A stretch of 33,173 bases of DNA from NCBI GenBank assembly GCA_030610995.1, contig JAUWQO010000019.1, positions 1 to 33,173 of the forward strand, in the 5' to 3' direction. This DNA is from Desulfobacterales bacterium (lineage in GTDB: Bacteria; Desulfobacterota; Desulfobacteria; Desulfobacterales; ETH-SRB1). The notes below the pieces were generated by a model. That model worked only from the letters and a program-made list of their open reading frames with translations. It was not told where the DNA came from and did no database searches. The translations under genes and the position numbers were made by a program. Of the stretch, positions 17,540 to 25,839 are shown one piece after another (the first letter of the stretch is position 1; the number at the start of each line of letters is the position of its first letter).

Positions 17540-17875
17540 ATGGAAGAAAACAATTCAAATAACGAGAGTCAAAACAACAAAAAACTATTCAGGAAAGGTG
17601 GTCTTCCGGGCCCGGGTAGAGGCAAAAAGAAGCCACCGAAGCCTTTAACCCTCTTGGAAATCGAAGGCGAGCTTCAGAAGGACTTACGTAATTCAGACCC
17701 AAAGATCAGGCATAATGCAACGAAGATATATCTTATGCTGAAAAAGCAGATGGGTGAATCAACCAACAGTGCAACAATCGACCCTAACGTCAGGAAGGCG
17801 TTGGCTGGCTATACTGATGATCTATTCGGTGACGAGGATGTGCAAGAGACTGATGAGGATGATATAACTAATTGA
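17540..17875 (+). CDS. hypothetical protein
   Basis: N-term LFRKGGLPGPGRGKKKPPKPLTLLEIEGELQKDL; starts 2 bp after the HTH ORF. Confidence 0.55.
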   Translation: MEENNSNNESQNNKKLFRKGGLPGPGRGKKKPPKPLTLLEIEGELQKDLRNSDPKIRHNATKIYLMLKKQMGESTNSATIDPNVRKALAGYTDDLFGDEDVQETDEDDITN

Positions 17876-18009
17876 ATTTACTGTAATAAGAGGCTGGGGA
17901 TACCACCGGTTCCGGTTTGTGTAAGCATATCAGTATCTTATGGTTTCCACCTGCACGCAAACGTTAAAAAATTACACACAAACACAAACACACACAGAAG
18001 GAGAAGACA

Positions 18010-18351
18010 ATGAATGATTATGATGATGAAAGTTTTTTAGATGAAGGTGAAAAAGCCCGGCAGTATCAAGATTCTTACATCGGCAACATGAAAAAATTGA
18101 CAGATGGTTTGGATAACGATCACAGGGAAACGCTGTTCACAGAACTGGAAACCATAAAATACAACCCTACGTCGAGCCCGGCACAGGATGCTGAACTAAA
18201 TTTGTTGCGAGCTCAAAAAATTGTTTCCAGCAAAAAGCGAAATCTGGGCGGTGCCGTTAGTTCTTTCTTGAAATATAAACAACGGGCTGATGGCAAGAGT
18301 GCGGCCTCGATTGATCGTTGGGCTGACGGAGTTATGCGAGAGGAAGACTAA
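18010..18351 (+). CDS. hypothetical protein
   Basis: ATG preceded by aaggagaagac; MNDYDDESFLDEGEKARQYQDSYIGNMKKL. Confidence 0.6.
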   Translation: MNDYDDESFLDEGEKARQYQDSYIGNMKKLTDGLDNDHRETLFTELETIKYNPTSSPAQDAELNLLRAQKIVSSKKRNLGGAVSSFLKYKQRADGKSAASIDRWADGVMREED

Positions 18352-18377
18352 CTAAAAAAATTAAAGGAGGATTAGCT

Positions 18378-19265
18378 ATGACTGAAAGTGGTTTATATGA
18401 CCAGGCCCTTTTGTACGCTGAAGATCAGACGAAACGTTTGAGATTCTTATATGAACAAAGAACTTATGCCCGGATAGGTGGTGAAAAGGCAATAAAAGAT
18501 TTAATCAAAATTTCTGGGCTTTCTGAAAATCTGTTTTTGTTTGAATGTTATCAAAAGCAGTTCAACAAGATCAGCAATAAAGATTTTTTGTTTCGGGAGC
18601 AAAAGTTTCGCGCCCTTACGGCGCTGTGGGGACTTTATACCGGCCGGTTTTATCACATGGAGCTTCCTGTCAGCCAAGCGATTCGGGAGCATGTGGCGGC
18701 GCCTGGGCATGAGAATTTACCCCCAAAGACTTACAACTTTGGCGATCTTAAGGCGTTTGAGGCTTACAGCCTGCATTTTTCTCATTGGGACGAAAAGTTT
18801 GACGAATATTTTACTGACAAAAGAAAACTAAAGAGCGGCAAATCATCAGACCTGCCTGATGAGGATTTTCGATTGCGCTATGACCTGGCCAAAGAGATTC
18901 TTGAAAAACTAAAGGTAAGGTTGAAAGAGTTGTTGAAGCCCGGGGACCCTGTTGAAGTTGCAAAGCATAATGCGGTATTGAGGGAACTTATCTTTGAAAT
19001 CCGGCGGTGGCCGGGTGCTTTACAGGGTTTTGTTTGGAGTCGTTTTGACGAATTAAAAAAGGAGTTGAAGGCAAAGGACAAGTTTGCCGAGCTTATTTTA
19101 AATGCGCTTGGCGATGCCCTTTACGAGGGCTTAGACTTTGAAGCTTTCCGGCGCGAAATCATTTTGTATTATTGGGGGGAACTTGATGCTCTTTTGAAGG
19201 ATGCGAAACAAAAAGAGATTGTGGAGTTGATTCAGGCTGAGATAACAGAAATTATACATAATTAA
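18378..19265 (+). CDS. hypothetical protein, 295 aa, charged
   Basis: RBS aaaggagg; long ORF in same orientation as the element's operon. Confidence 0.65.
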   Translation: MTESGLYDQALLYAEDQTKRLRFLYEQRTYARIGGEKAIKDLIKISGLSENLFLFECYQKQFNKISNKDFLFREQKFRALTALWGLYTGRFYHMELPVSQAIREHVAAPGHENLPPKTYNFGDLKAFEAYSLHFSHWDEKFDEYFTDKRKLKSGKSSDLPDEDFRLRYDLAKEILEKLKVRLKELLKPGDPVEVAKHNAVLRELIFEIRRWPGALQGFVWSRFDELKKELKAKDKFAELILNALGDALYEGLDFEAFRREIILYYWGELDALLKDAKQKEIVELIQAEITEIIHN

Positions 19266-19280
19266 AAAAGGAGAATTAAA

Positions 19281-19808
19281 ATGAAGGTAGTTACCCAAAA
19301 AAACGATACAGAAAATGGCGAAAAAGTAACCATTGAGCCGCTTGTTTTAAACAGCGTATTGGTTAAAACAACAACCTTTAATGTAAGGGTCCCGAAAGAA
19401 GTTCCTTATGACGTGGATGTCCCGAATTATATCAACAAAAACTTTGAACGTCCGGTTCCAGTTGATACACCATACGAGCGACCAGTTATTACAGAAAAGT
19501 TGTATGAGGTGCCTGTTGTAGTGGAGGCAGAACAGACATTACAGGTAGCCACGAGGGCGGCAGCGGTGCTTGATGGAGCCGAAGCCATGCTAACCAGAAC
19601 CGAGACTATGCTAAACGGAGTTAATGAAAGCGCTATGGCTCTTGACAGCTTAATCGACAAAATGAATTTAACTATGAAGGAAGTTAAGGAAAAACTGGAC
19701 GGGGTTAAGAATTATGAGGTTGTAAAAGAAGACCTTGTCGTTAAAGTGCCCAAGTTAGTTTATGAAACAAAACACGTCATTGGTAAAGTTGTCGTAAAGG
19801 GAGCCTGA
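19281..19808 (+). CDS. hypothetical protein with Val-Pro repeat region and helical segment
   Basis: RBS aaaggag; VRVPKEVPYDVDVPNYINKNFERPVPVDTPYERPVITEKLYEVPVVVEAEQ. Confidence 0.65.
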   Translation: MKVVTQKNDTENGEKVTIEPLVLNSVLVKTTTFNVRVPKEVPYDVDVPNYINKNFERPVPVDTPYERPVITEKLYEVPVVVEAEQTLQVATRAAAVLDGAEAMLTRTETMLNGVNESAMALDSLIDKMNLTMKEVKEKLDGVKNYEVVKEDLVVKVPKLVYETKHVIGKVVVKGA

Positions 19809-19951
19809 TTGTGCATTGTGGTTATATCGTTTTGGTAAAAAGCCGGATCGGCAAGGCCGTAAATATAGCCGTGAATCAAATAAAATGGCAGTAGGATAGG
19901 CTTTTATTTATTTTCTGGGGTAAGGGCATAACTCAGGTTTAATGTAGGAAG

Positions 19952-20827
19952 ATGCAAAGAAAATCCTTAAAACTTTTAGAACAAGTGCAAGAAATTATTA
20001 AGAGCTATGACTTCGCCCTTACCTTGCGACAGATTTACTATCAGCTTGTGGCAAAGCAGATCATCCCGAACCAGCAAAACGAGTACATGAAGCTGTCAAG
20101 GTTATGTGTTCTTGGCAGGGATGAAGGGATATTGCGGGAAGATGCTTTTGCAGACAGGTTGAGACAGATCGATAAACCAGATTCATACCTTGACCTTGAT
20201 GATTTTATGAACACCGTAAGGCAGTCGTATCGTAAGGATAAGTGGCAAGACCAGGACGCTTATATTGAAGTGTGGACGGAAAAAGATGCTTTGCGAAGTG
20301 TGTTGACTGATGTCACTTATTCTTATGATGTAAACTTAATGGTGGTAAGGGGCCAGGTGAGCCGGACTGCCATATACGAAAGCTATAAGCGGTTTGCCGA
20401 AAAGATAGACGAAGGCAAGGATTGTCACCTTTATTATGCAGGCGACTTTGACCCTTCCGGGCTTTCTATTTATCACAGCCTTGTGGATAGAATCAGGAGG
20501 TTTGGCGATGCCGGGGAATACATAACCTTTGGAAGGGTGGCTTTAACACCTATTCAAATAGAAGAATATAACTTGCCTTCCGACCCTGCAAAGCAGAAAG
20601 ACCCTAACTGCAAACGCTTTATTGATGAGTATGGTGATGGCGTGGTTGAGCTTGACGCCTTGCCGCCGGATGTTTTAAGGGACCTGGTTAAGGAGTGCAT
20701 TGAAAAACATCTTGACTTTGATCTTTTTGAACAAGTGCGAAAAAAAGAACTTAAAGAGCAGGCGGAACTACAAACACTTATTTCTCAGGCTTCTTCCAGT
20801 CAATGCCTTGCTCTTCAAGGTATTTGA
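19952..20827 (+). CDS. Topo VI-A/Spo11-like (Mini-A type) TOPRIM protein
   Basis: N-term LTLRQIYYQLV (candidate catalytic Tyr), VWTEKDALRSVL (TOPRIM Glu region), LYYAGDFDPSGLSIYHSLVDRI (TOPRIM DxD). Confidence 0.65.
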   Translation: MQRKSLKLLEQVQEIIKSYDFALTLRQIYYQLVAKQIIPNQQNEYMKLSRLCVLGRDEGILREDAFADRLRQIDKPDSYLDLDDFMNTVRQSYRKDKWQDQDAYIEVWTEKDALRSVLTDVTYSYDVNLMVVRGQVSRTAIYESYKRFAEKIDEGKDCHLYYAGDFDPSGLSIYHSLVDRIRRFGDAGEYITFGRVALTPIQIEEYNLPSDPAKQKDPNCKRFIDEYGDGVVELDALPPDVLRDLVKECIEKHLDFDLFEQVRKKELKEQAELQTLISQASSSQCLALQGI

Positions 20828-20969
20828 TAACAATCATTTCGACCTGAGAAGAAAGACTTCTAAAGCCCTCTTTCGCAAACTTTTCTAAAGCTTTTTTTAC
20901 TTGGGGTGGAGTTTTAAACGTAATGGATGAAGTTTTCATTTTTTTATGATGCTCATTGATTTTTTTCAT
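20778..20969 (-). CDS. ribbon-helix-helix-like small regulator
   Basis: MKKINEHHKKMKTSSITFKTPPQVKKALEKFAKEGFRSLSSQVEMIVIKYLEEQGIDWKKPEK; converges on and overlaps the TOPRIM gene 3' end. Confidence 0.6.
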   Translation of the reverse strand: MKKINEHHKKMKTSSITFKTPPQVKKALEKFAKEGFRSLSSQVEMIVIKYLEEQGIDWKKPEK

Positions 20970-21092
20970 TTTAATACCTTTCCTTAATATTGCTGTCAAA
21001 ATATCTTTTATATTTTTTTTGTTGACAAAAGATACTTTAGGCTATAATTTATAATTATGCAAGAAAAAGTTTAAACTCAAAAACACAGTATC

Positions 21093-21263
21093 ATGAAAAC
21101 TAATTTAATAAACATACGCTTGAAGGAACTTGCAGCGGTGACGTTGCAGGCGGCTTATACTGTGGGCCGGAGTAAAACCTTCAGGCGTTTTGTTTTTGAG
21201 GCCCTGAGAGGCTCTGAGACGGCATTTCAGGGGTTAGGCATATCAGACTATGCCCAGGAATAG
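21093..21263 (+). CDS. small hypothetical protein, 56 aa
   Basis: MKTNLINIRLKELAAVTLQAAYTVGRSKTFRRFVFEALRGSETAFQGLGISDYAQE; own reading. Confidence 0.4.
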   Translation: MKTNLINIRLKELAAVTLQAAYTVGRSKTFRRFVFEALRGSETAFQGLGISDYAQE

Positions 21264-21350
21264 CTTTCTCGAAGTGAACACCGGCAAAACCTCCTGGCCG
21301 GTGTTCCTGGGCTACTAACAAACAGGAGAACCAGAGTGAAGGGGGGCTTT

Positions 21351-22445
21351 ATGGGAAGCATTTACAAAAGAGGGAAGGTTTACTGGGTTCAATATTACCG
21401 TATGGGGAAACCTTACCGTGAATCCACAAAGAGCAAGAAAGAGTGTGATGCAAAGCGCTTATTAAAAAAGCGTGAAGGTGAAATTTCAGAGGGCAAACTT
21501 CCGGGGATTTACTTTGACCGGGTTAAATTTGACGAACTGTCAGAGGACTTTCTCAGGGATTACCGAATTAACAACAGAAAGTCACTTAATAGGGCTGAAC
21601 AAAGCACAGAACACCTTAAGCGATATTTTGAAGGGTACAGGGTGACTGATATCAACTCACCTAAAATAGAGGGTTATATTGAGAGCCGTCTTGATGAAGG
21701 CGCTGCAAACGCTACCATTAACAGGGAACTATCTGCTTTAAAGCGTATGCTCAACATAGGCGCCAGACAGACACCGCCAAAGGTTGACCGTGTGCCTTAT
21801 ATTCCCATGCTGAAGGAAAGTAATATTCGTAAGGGATTTTTTGAACACGGGGAGTTTGTGGTTTTAAGGGATGAACTGCCGGAATATCTCAAAGGCTTTG
21901 TGACGTTCGCATACAAGACCGGGTGGAGGATGTCAGAGATAACAGACTTGACCTGGCCAAAGGTTGACCGTGATAATGGTATTGTCAGGCTTGAAGTCGG
22001 AGAAACTAAAAACGATGAAGCCCGGACGGTCTATCTCGACGAGGAATTACAAGAGGTATTTAACGGACAATGGGAAGCGAGGGGGAAAAGCCGAAAGCTC
22101 ACACCTTATGTATTCCCCAACATAGCCGGTACAGGCCGCATAAGCGATTTTAGGGGTTCATGGAAAACCGCCTGCAAAGATGCAAAGATAGGTCACAGGC
22201 TGTTTCATGATTTTAGAAGAACAGCTGTAAGGAATATGGTTAGGGCCCTTATCCCTGAAGGTGTGGTAATGAAGATTTCAGGCCACAAGACACGGTCTGT
22301 ATTTGAGCGTTATAATATCGTTAATGATGCAGATTTGAAACTGGCAGCACAAAAACAAGAGCTATATTTGCAGACACAAAAAGACACAGTTTCAAGCACA
22401 GTCCACAATTTAGGCGCCAAAAAAGGATTAACAAATAATGGCTAA
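21351..22445 (+). CDS. int: tyrosine recombinase/phage integrase
   Basis: MGSIYKRGKVYWVQYYRMGKPYRESTKSKKE; catalytic-type motifs TGWRMSEI, HDFRRTAVRNM, ISGHKTRSVFERYN. Confidence 0.95.
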   Translation: MGSIYKRGKVYWVQYYRMGKPYRESTKSKKECDAKRLLKKREGEISEGKLPGIYFDRVKFDELSEDFLRDYRINNRKSLNRAEQSTEHLKRYFEGYRVTDINSPKIEGYIESRLDEGAANATINRELSALKRMLNIGARQTPPKVDRVPYIPMLKESNIRKGFFEHGEFVVLRDELPEYLKGFVTFAYKTGWRMSEITDLTWPKVDRDNGIVRLEVGETKNDEARTVYLDEELQEVFNGQWEARGKSRKLTPYVFPNIAGTGRISDFRGSWKTACKDAKIGHRLFHDFRRTAVRNMVRALIPEGVVMKISGHKTRSVFERYNIVNDADLKLAAQKQELYLQTQKDTVSSTVHNLGAKKGLTNNG

Positions 22446-22458
22446 CTCCTTTATTTTA

Positions 22459-22518
22459 TTGGTGCCGGAGGTCGGAATCGAACCGACACGAACTTAAAGT
22501 TCGGAGGATTTTGAGTCC
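22459..22518. repeat. att direct repeat (right), inside tRNA-Leu
   Basis: Identical to 13198-13257. Confidence 0.95.
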
Positions 22519-22547
22519 TCTGCGTCTACCAGTTTCACCACTCCGGC
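22460..22547 (-). tRNA. tRNA-Leu (anticodon CAA)
   Basis: GCCGGAGTGGTGAAACTGGTAGACGCAGAGGACTCAAAATCCTCCGAACTTTAAGTTCGTGTCGGTTCGATTCCGACCTCCGGCACCA: acceptor, D, anticodon, variable and T arms, encoded CCA. Confidence 0.95.
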
Positions 22548-22588
22548 ACAAAATATATGTAGAAGCAATCTCAAAACATGTTGATAAT

Positions 22589-22637
22589 CCACAAGATTGC
22601 CACGTCGCTTTGCTCCTCGCAATGACCAGAATTGACC
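22589..22637. repeat. dispersed 49-bp repeat, copy 2
   Basis: ccacaagattgccacgtcgctttgctcctcgcaatgaccagaattgacc. Confidence 0.9.
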
Positions 22638-22805
22638 AAAATGAGGGTTGTGCAAAGCTCTCATGGGGTCAGGGATCGGGTGTCAGGAAGGCTTTGATTC
22701 CTGACAGCTAAACCCCGTAAACGGTCATAATAATTTTTAGGCAAAATGGAGATGGATGTCAATAGAATTGCTTGAATATATAATGATAAATTTTTAACAG
22801 AATAG

Positions 22806-23453
22806 CTATTTAAAGATGGCAAAAATATCCTTTGCAGGAACAGCTCCTTCCCTTAAAATAGCCGGTGCATCGCCGGTAACATCGACAACCGTTGATCCGA
22901 CGCCGCCCTCCAAGGGTCCGGCATCAAGTATCAGATCAAGCTCGTCTGCAATCAGCGGATCAAGATCCGAGATTTGCGAGCAGCCGGCATGGCCTGAAAA
23001 ATTGGCGCTTGTTCCTGTTATCGGGTTGTCCAGCGCATTTACCAAAGCACAAGCGGCTGTATGTTCAGGTATACGCACGCCGATCGTGTTGGCGCCTGCT
23101 GTTAGATTTTCCGGCAGACCCTCTTTTGCTTTAAATACAATAGTTATTTTCCCAGGCCAGAACCTGTCCATGATAATTGACGCATAAGTGGGAATGTATT
23201 GTACAAGCCTGCATAAGGCTTCCTGGTTTTTTACCAGCACGGAAAGGGGTTTATTATGAGGACGCTTCTTTATCCTGAAAACCCTGTCGATTGCATCCAC
23301 ATTAAAGGCGTTTGCCCCAAGCCCATAAATAAAGCTTGTGGGAAACATTACGACTCCGCCTTTTTCTATGACACGTGCCGCCTCAACGATTAAAGCATGC
23401 TGAGGATTAACCGGATCTATCCTTCTTATCTTATTTGCAGCGGATTTATGCAA
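22806..23453 (-). CDS. tsaC: L-threonylcarbamoyladenylate synthase (Sua5/YciO/YrdC/TsaC family)
   Basis: ARVIEKGGVVMFPTSFIYGLGANAFNVDAIDRVFRIKKRPHNKPLSVLV...NPITGTSANFSG; start codon uncertain (TTG at 23453 suggested; the ORF extends into repeat DNA to 23642). Confidence 0.85.
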   Translation of the reverse strand: MHKSAANKIRRIDPVNPQHALIVEAARVIEKGGVVMFPTSFIYGLGANAFNVDAIDRVFRIKKRPHNKPLSVLVKNQEALCRLVQYIPTYASIIMDRFWPGKITIVFKAKEGLPENLTAGANTIGVRIPEHTAACALVNALDNPITGTSANFSGHAGCSQISDLDPLIADELDLILDAGPLEGGVGSTVVDVTGDAPAILREGAVPAKDIFAIFK

Positions 23454-23521
23454 AATTTGTAACAATTTAGCCTTTTGAAAAAGAGTCTGACAGGATAACA
23501 GGATAGACAAGATTTTATTTA

Positions 23522-23684
23522 AACCTAAGTTGAGCGATTTTTTGCGAAGATATGTGCTGAGATGTTGATGCATAAAGATTTGCAAAAAACGCAGGCATAC
23601 CCGTGGATATGTCGAGGATTTTTGCGAAGCCTTTATGCGCAAGAGATCGGCGCAGATTGAGTAAAAAACCGCTCAATTTAGGTT
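23522..23684. repeat. MITE-like inverted-repeat element
   Basis: AACCTAAGTTGAGCGATTTTTTGC (left) vs reverse complement of GTAAAAAACCGCTCAATTTAGGTT (right); inner pair GCATAAAGATTTGCAAAAA / TTTTTGCGAAGCCTTTATGC. Confidence 0.75.
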
Positions 23685-23800
23685 AAAGTACACAAACAAA
23701 GTTAACTCTCATTGTAGCTATCCAGTAAATCATAAGATATAATCACAACATAAAGAAGGTGCGTATAAGATGGAAAATTGTATTATTGCCGATTTTGGTC

Positions 23801-23880
23801 ATTGCGAGGAGCAAAGCGACGCGGCAATCTCGTGGCTTATCAATGTATTATGAGATTGCTTCGCTTCGCTCGCAATGACA
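23801..23880. repeat. dispersed palindromic repeat related to the 49-bp repeats
   Basis: cattgcgaggagcaaagcgacgcggcaatctcgtgg...gagattgcttcgcttcgctcgcaatgac. Confidence 0.8.
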
Positions 23881-24001
23881 ATACCGGGGTTATGCAAAGG
23901 TCTCAAAGTATAAGGATTTAGATTTGGATTAACAGGAAAAGTTTCTATAATTTAAATCCTGAATATCCGGTAAATCCTGTCAAAAAATATATTTTGAAAA
24001 A

Positions 24002-25771
24002 TTAAAACATATTGAGCTTGTTTGCTTTTTGCTCAACCTGAATTGCCATTTCCGTTTTGAAACCATCCAGTATTTTTCCAAGTTCAGGATCGGAAACAGC
24101 AAGTATCTGGGCTGCAAGTATGCCTGCATTTCTTGCTCCTGGTTTGCCGATTGAAACTGTGGCAACAGGAATGCCGGGAGGCATTTGGACAGTGGAAAGG
24201 AGTGAGTCAAGACCTTTCAAGACAGAAGAATCGATCGGAACCCCTATGACCGGAATAGCGGTATGTGCGGCAATTACTCCTGCAAGATGGGCCGCGTGTC
24301 CTGCGCCGGCAATGATAACCTTTATCCCCCGTTTTTGGGCAAAAGATGCAAATTCAGATGCCTTTTTGGGACTCCTGTGGGCGGATGCGACGGTCATTTC
24401 ATACGGGATGCCGAATTTTTTCAAGATTGCAATTGTTTCTTCCATAACAGCATAATCGGAATCGCTCCCCATAACAATCCCTACCTTTGGAGGCTCTTTT
24501 AGCCTTTCAACAGCCTTTTGTCCTATATCCTTGCGATAATATACATTGTCCCACGATATTTTCGAGACAGCCCTGTATGCTTTTGATATTGCATTTGTGA
24601 CAGAATCTCCAAGGGCTGTAATCCCAAGGACGCGTCCGCCGTTTGCTATAACTGTTTTGTTCTTTGCAGCGGTGCCTGCATGAAAAACAACAACATCTTT
24701 CATTCGGGCAACATTTTTCAGGCCTGTAATCGGCATGCCTTTTTTGTATGAGCCAGGATACCCGCCGGATGCCATAACAACGCATACAGATGCTCTGTCG
24801 TCGATTTCCAGCCTGCATTTATCCAGTCTTCCCTTAATTGTGGCCTCCATTATCGGAATTATGTCATTTTTCATGCGTATTAACAGGGGCTGAGTCTCAG
24901 GATCTCCAAAGCGCGCATTAAATTCAAGAAGCTTAACCTGACCCTTATCAATCATGACCCCGGCGTACAGAACGCCTTTGTATGGACGACCTTCAGTTTC
25001 CATAGCACGTATGGTCGGTATCATAATATCTTCCATTATTTTTTTGCTTATGTACCTGTCTACTATCGGAGCTGGAGAATATGCCCCCATACCTCCTGTA
25101 TTTGGTCCTTTGTCGTTTTCATATATTGCTTTGTGATCCTGGGAGGAAGGAAGCGGAAGCACGGCTTTGCCGTCTGTAAAGGCAATAAAAGAGGCCTCTT
25201 CGCCAAACAGGCATTCTTCAATCACCACCTTATTCCCTGCATCGCCAAAATCTTTCTTTATCATTATTTTTTTTAGCGCTCTCAGCGCCTCGTTAACTGT
25301 TGCGCATACAATTACACCCTTGCCTGCAGCAAGCCCGTCAGCCTTCACAACAACAGGTGCGCCCATTTTCCGTATATAGCTTTCAGCCTTTTTATAACCG
25401 GTAAATGTCTGGCCGACAGCGGTCGGTATCTTGTATTTATTCATCAGGTTTTTTGCAAAAGATTTGCTGGATTCTATTTCAGCAGCTTTTTTTGTCGCCC
25501 CGAAAATATTCAAGCCTTCTGCTTCAAAAACATCGACTATTCCGGCAGAAAGCGGCCCTTCCGGGCCGACAACGGTAAGATCAATTTTTTTATCTTTTGC
25601 AAATAAAACAAGTTTATCTATATCTTCTGCGTTGATCGGCACGCAGGTTGCCGCAGTGGCCATTCCCACATTCCCGGGCGCACAATATATTTTTTTTACT
25701 TTCGGACTCTGAGCAATTTTCCAGACAAAGGCATGTTCTCTGCCGCCGCTGCCGATTACTAAGACTCTCAT
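24002..25771 (-). CDS. purD-purE: PurD-PurE fusion (GAR synthetase + N5-CAIR mutase)
   Basis: PurD: MRVLVIGSGGREHAFVWKIAQSPKVKKIYCAPGN...DGLAAGKGVIV...FNARFGDPETQ; PurE: VGIVMGSDSDYAVMEETIAILKKFGIPYEMTVASAHRSPKKA...IIAGAGHAAHLAGVIAAHT...QMPPGIPVATVSIGKPGARNAGILAAQIL in one ORF. Confidence 0.95.
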   Translation of the reverse strand: MRVLVIGSGGREHAFVWKIAQSPKVKKIYCAPGNVGMATAATCVPINAEDIDKLVLFAKDKKIDLTVVGPEGPLSAGIVDVFEAEGLNIFGATKKAAEIESSKSFAKNLMNKYKIPTAVGQTFTGYKKAESYIRKMGAPVVVKADGLAAGKGVIVCATVNEALRALKKIMIKKDFGDAGNKVVIEECLFGEEASFIAFTDGKAVLPLPSSQDHKAIYENDKGPNTGGMGAYSPAPIVDRYISKKIMEDIMIPTIRAMETEGRPYKGVLYAGVMIDKGQVKLLEFNARFGDPETQPLLIRMKNDIIPIMEATIKGRLDKCRLEIDDRASVCVVMASGGYPGSYKKGMPITGLKNVARMKDVVVFHAGTAAKNKTVIANGGRVLGITALGDSVTNAISKAYRAVSKISWDNVYYRKDIGQKAVERLKEPPKVGIVMGSDSDYAVMEETIAILKKFGIPYEMTVASAHRSPKKASEFASFAQKRGIKVIIAGAGHAAHLAGVIAAHTAIPVIGVPIDSSVLKGLDSLLSTVQMPPGIPVATVSIGKPGARNAGILAAQILAVSDPELGKILDGFKTEMAIQVEQKANKLNMF

Positions 25772-25839
25772 AATACCTCCATAAAAAAACTTTTACCACT
25801 GAGATCAATGTCATTAACCTTAGGCGATTTTATTATTAA

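Larger units (their letters stand above)
13198..22518. mobile_element. ~9.3 kb integrative element in tRNA-Leu, satellite-like
   Basis: 60-bp perfect direct repeats at both ends matching the tRNA-Leu 3' part; integrase 15 bp from the tRNA-side att; primase/helicase inside; no recognised capsid/tail/portal genes. Confidence 0.88.

Noticed and set aside
21351-22445. Integrase considered as the integron integrase for the cassette array
   Set aside because: It is a phage-type tyrosine recombinase beside its own tRNA att site, ~15 kb from the array, with no IntI-specific features noticed.
24057-25712. Plus-strand ORFs antisense to purD-purE
   Set aside because: Shadow ORFs of a well-conserved gene.
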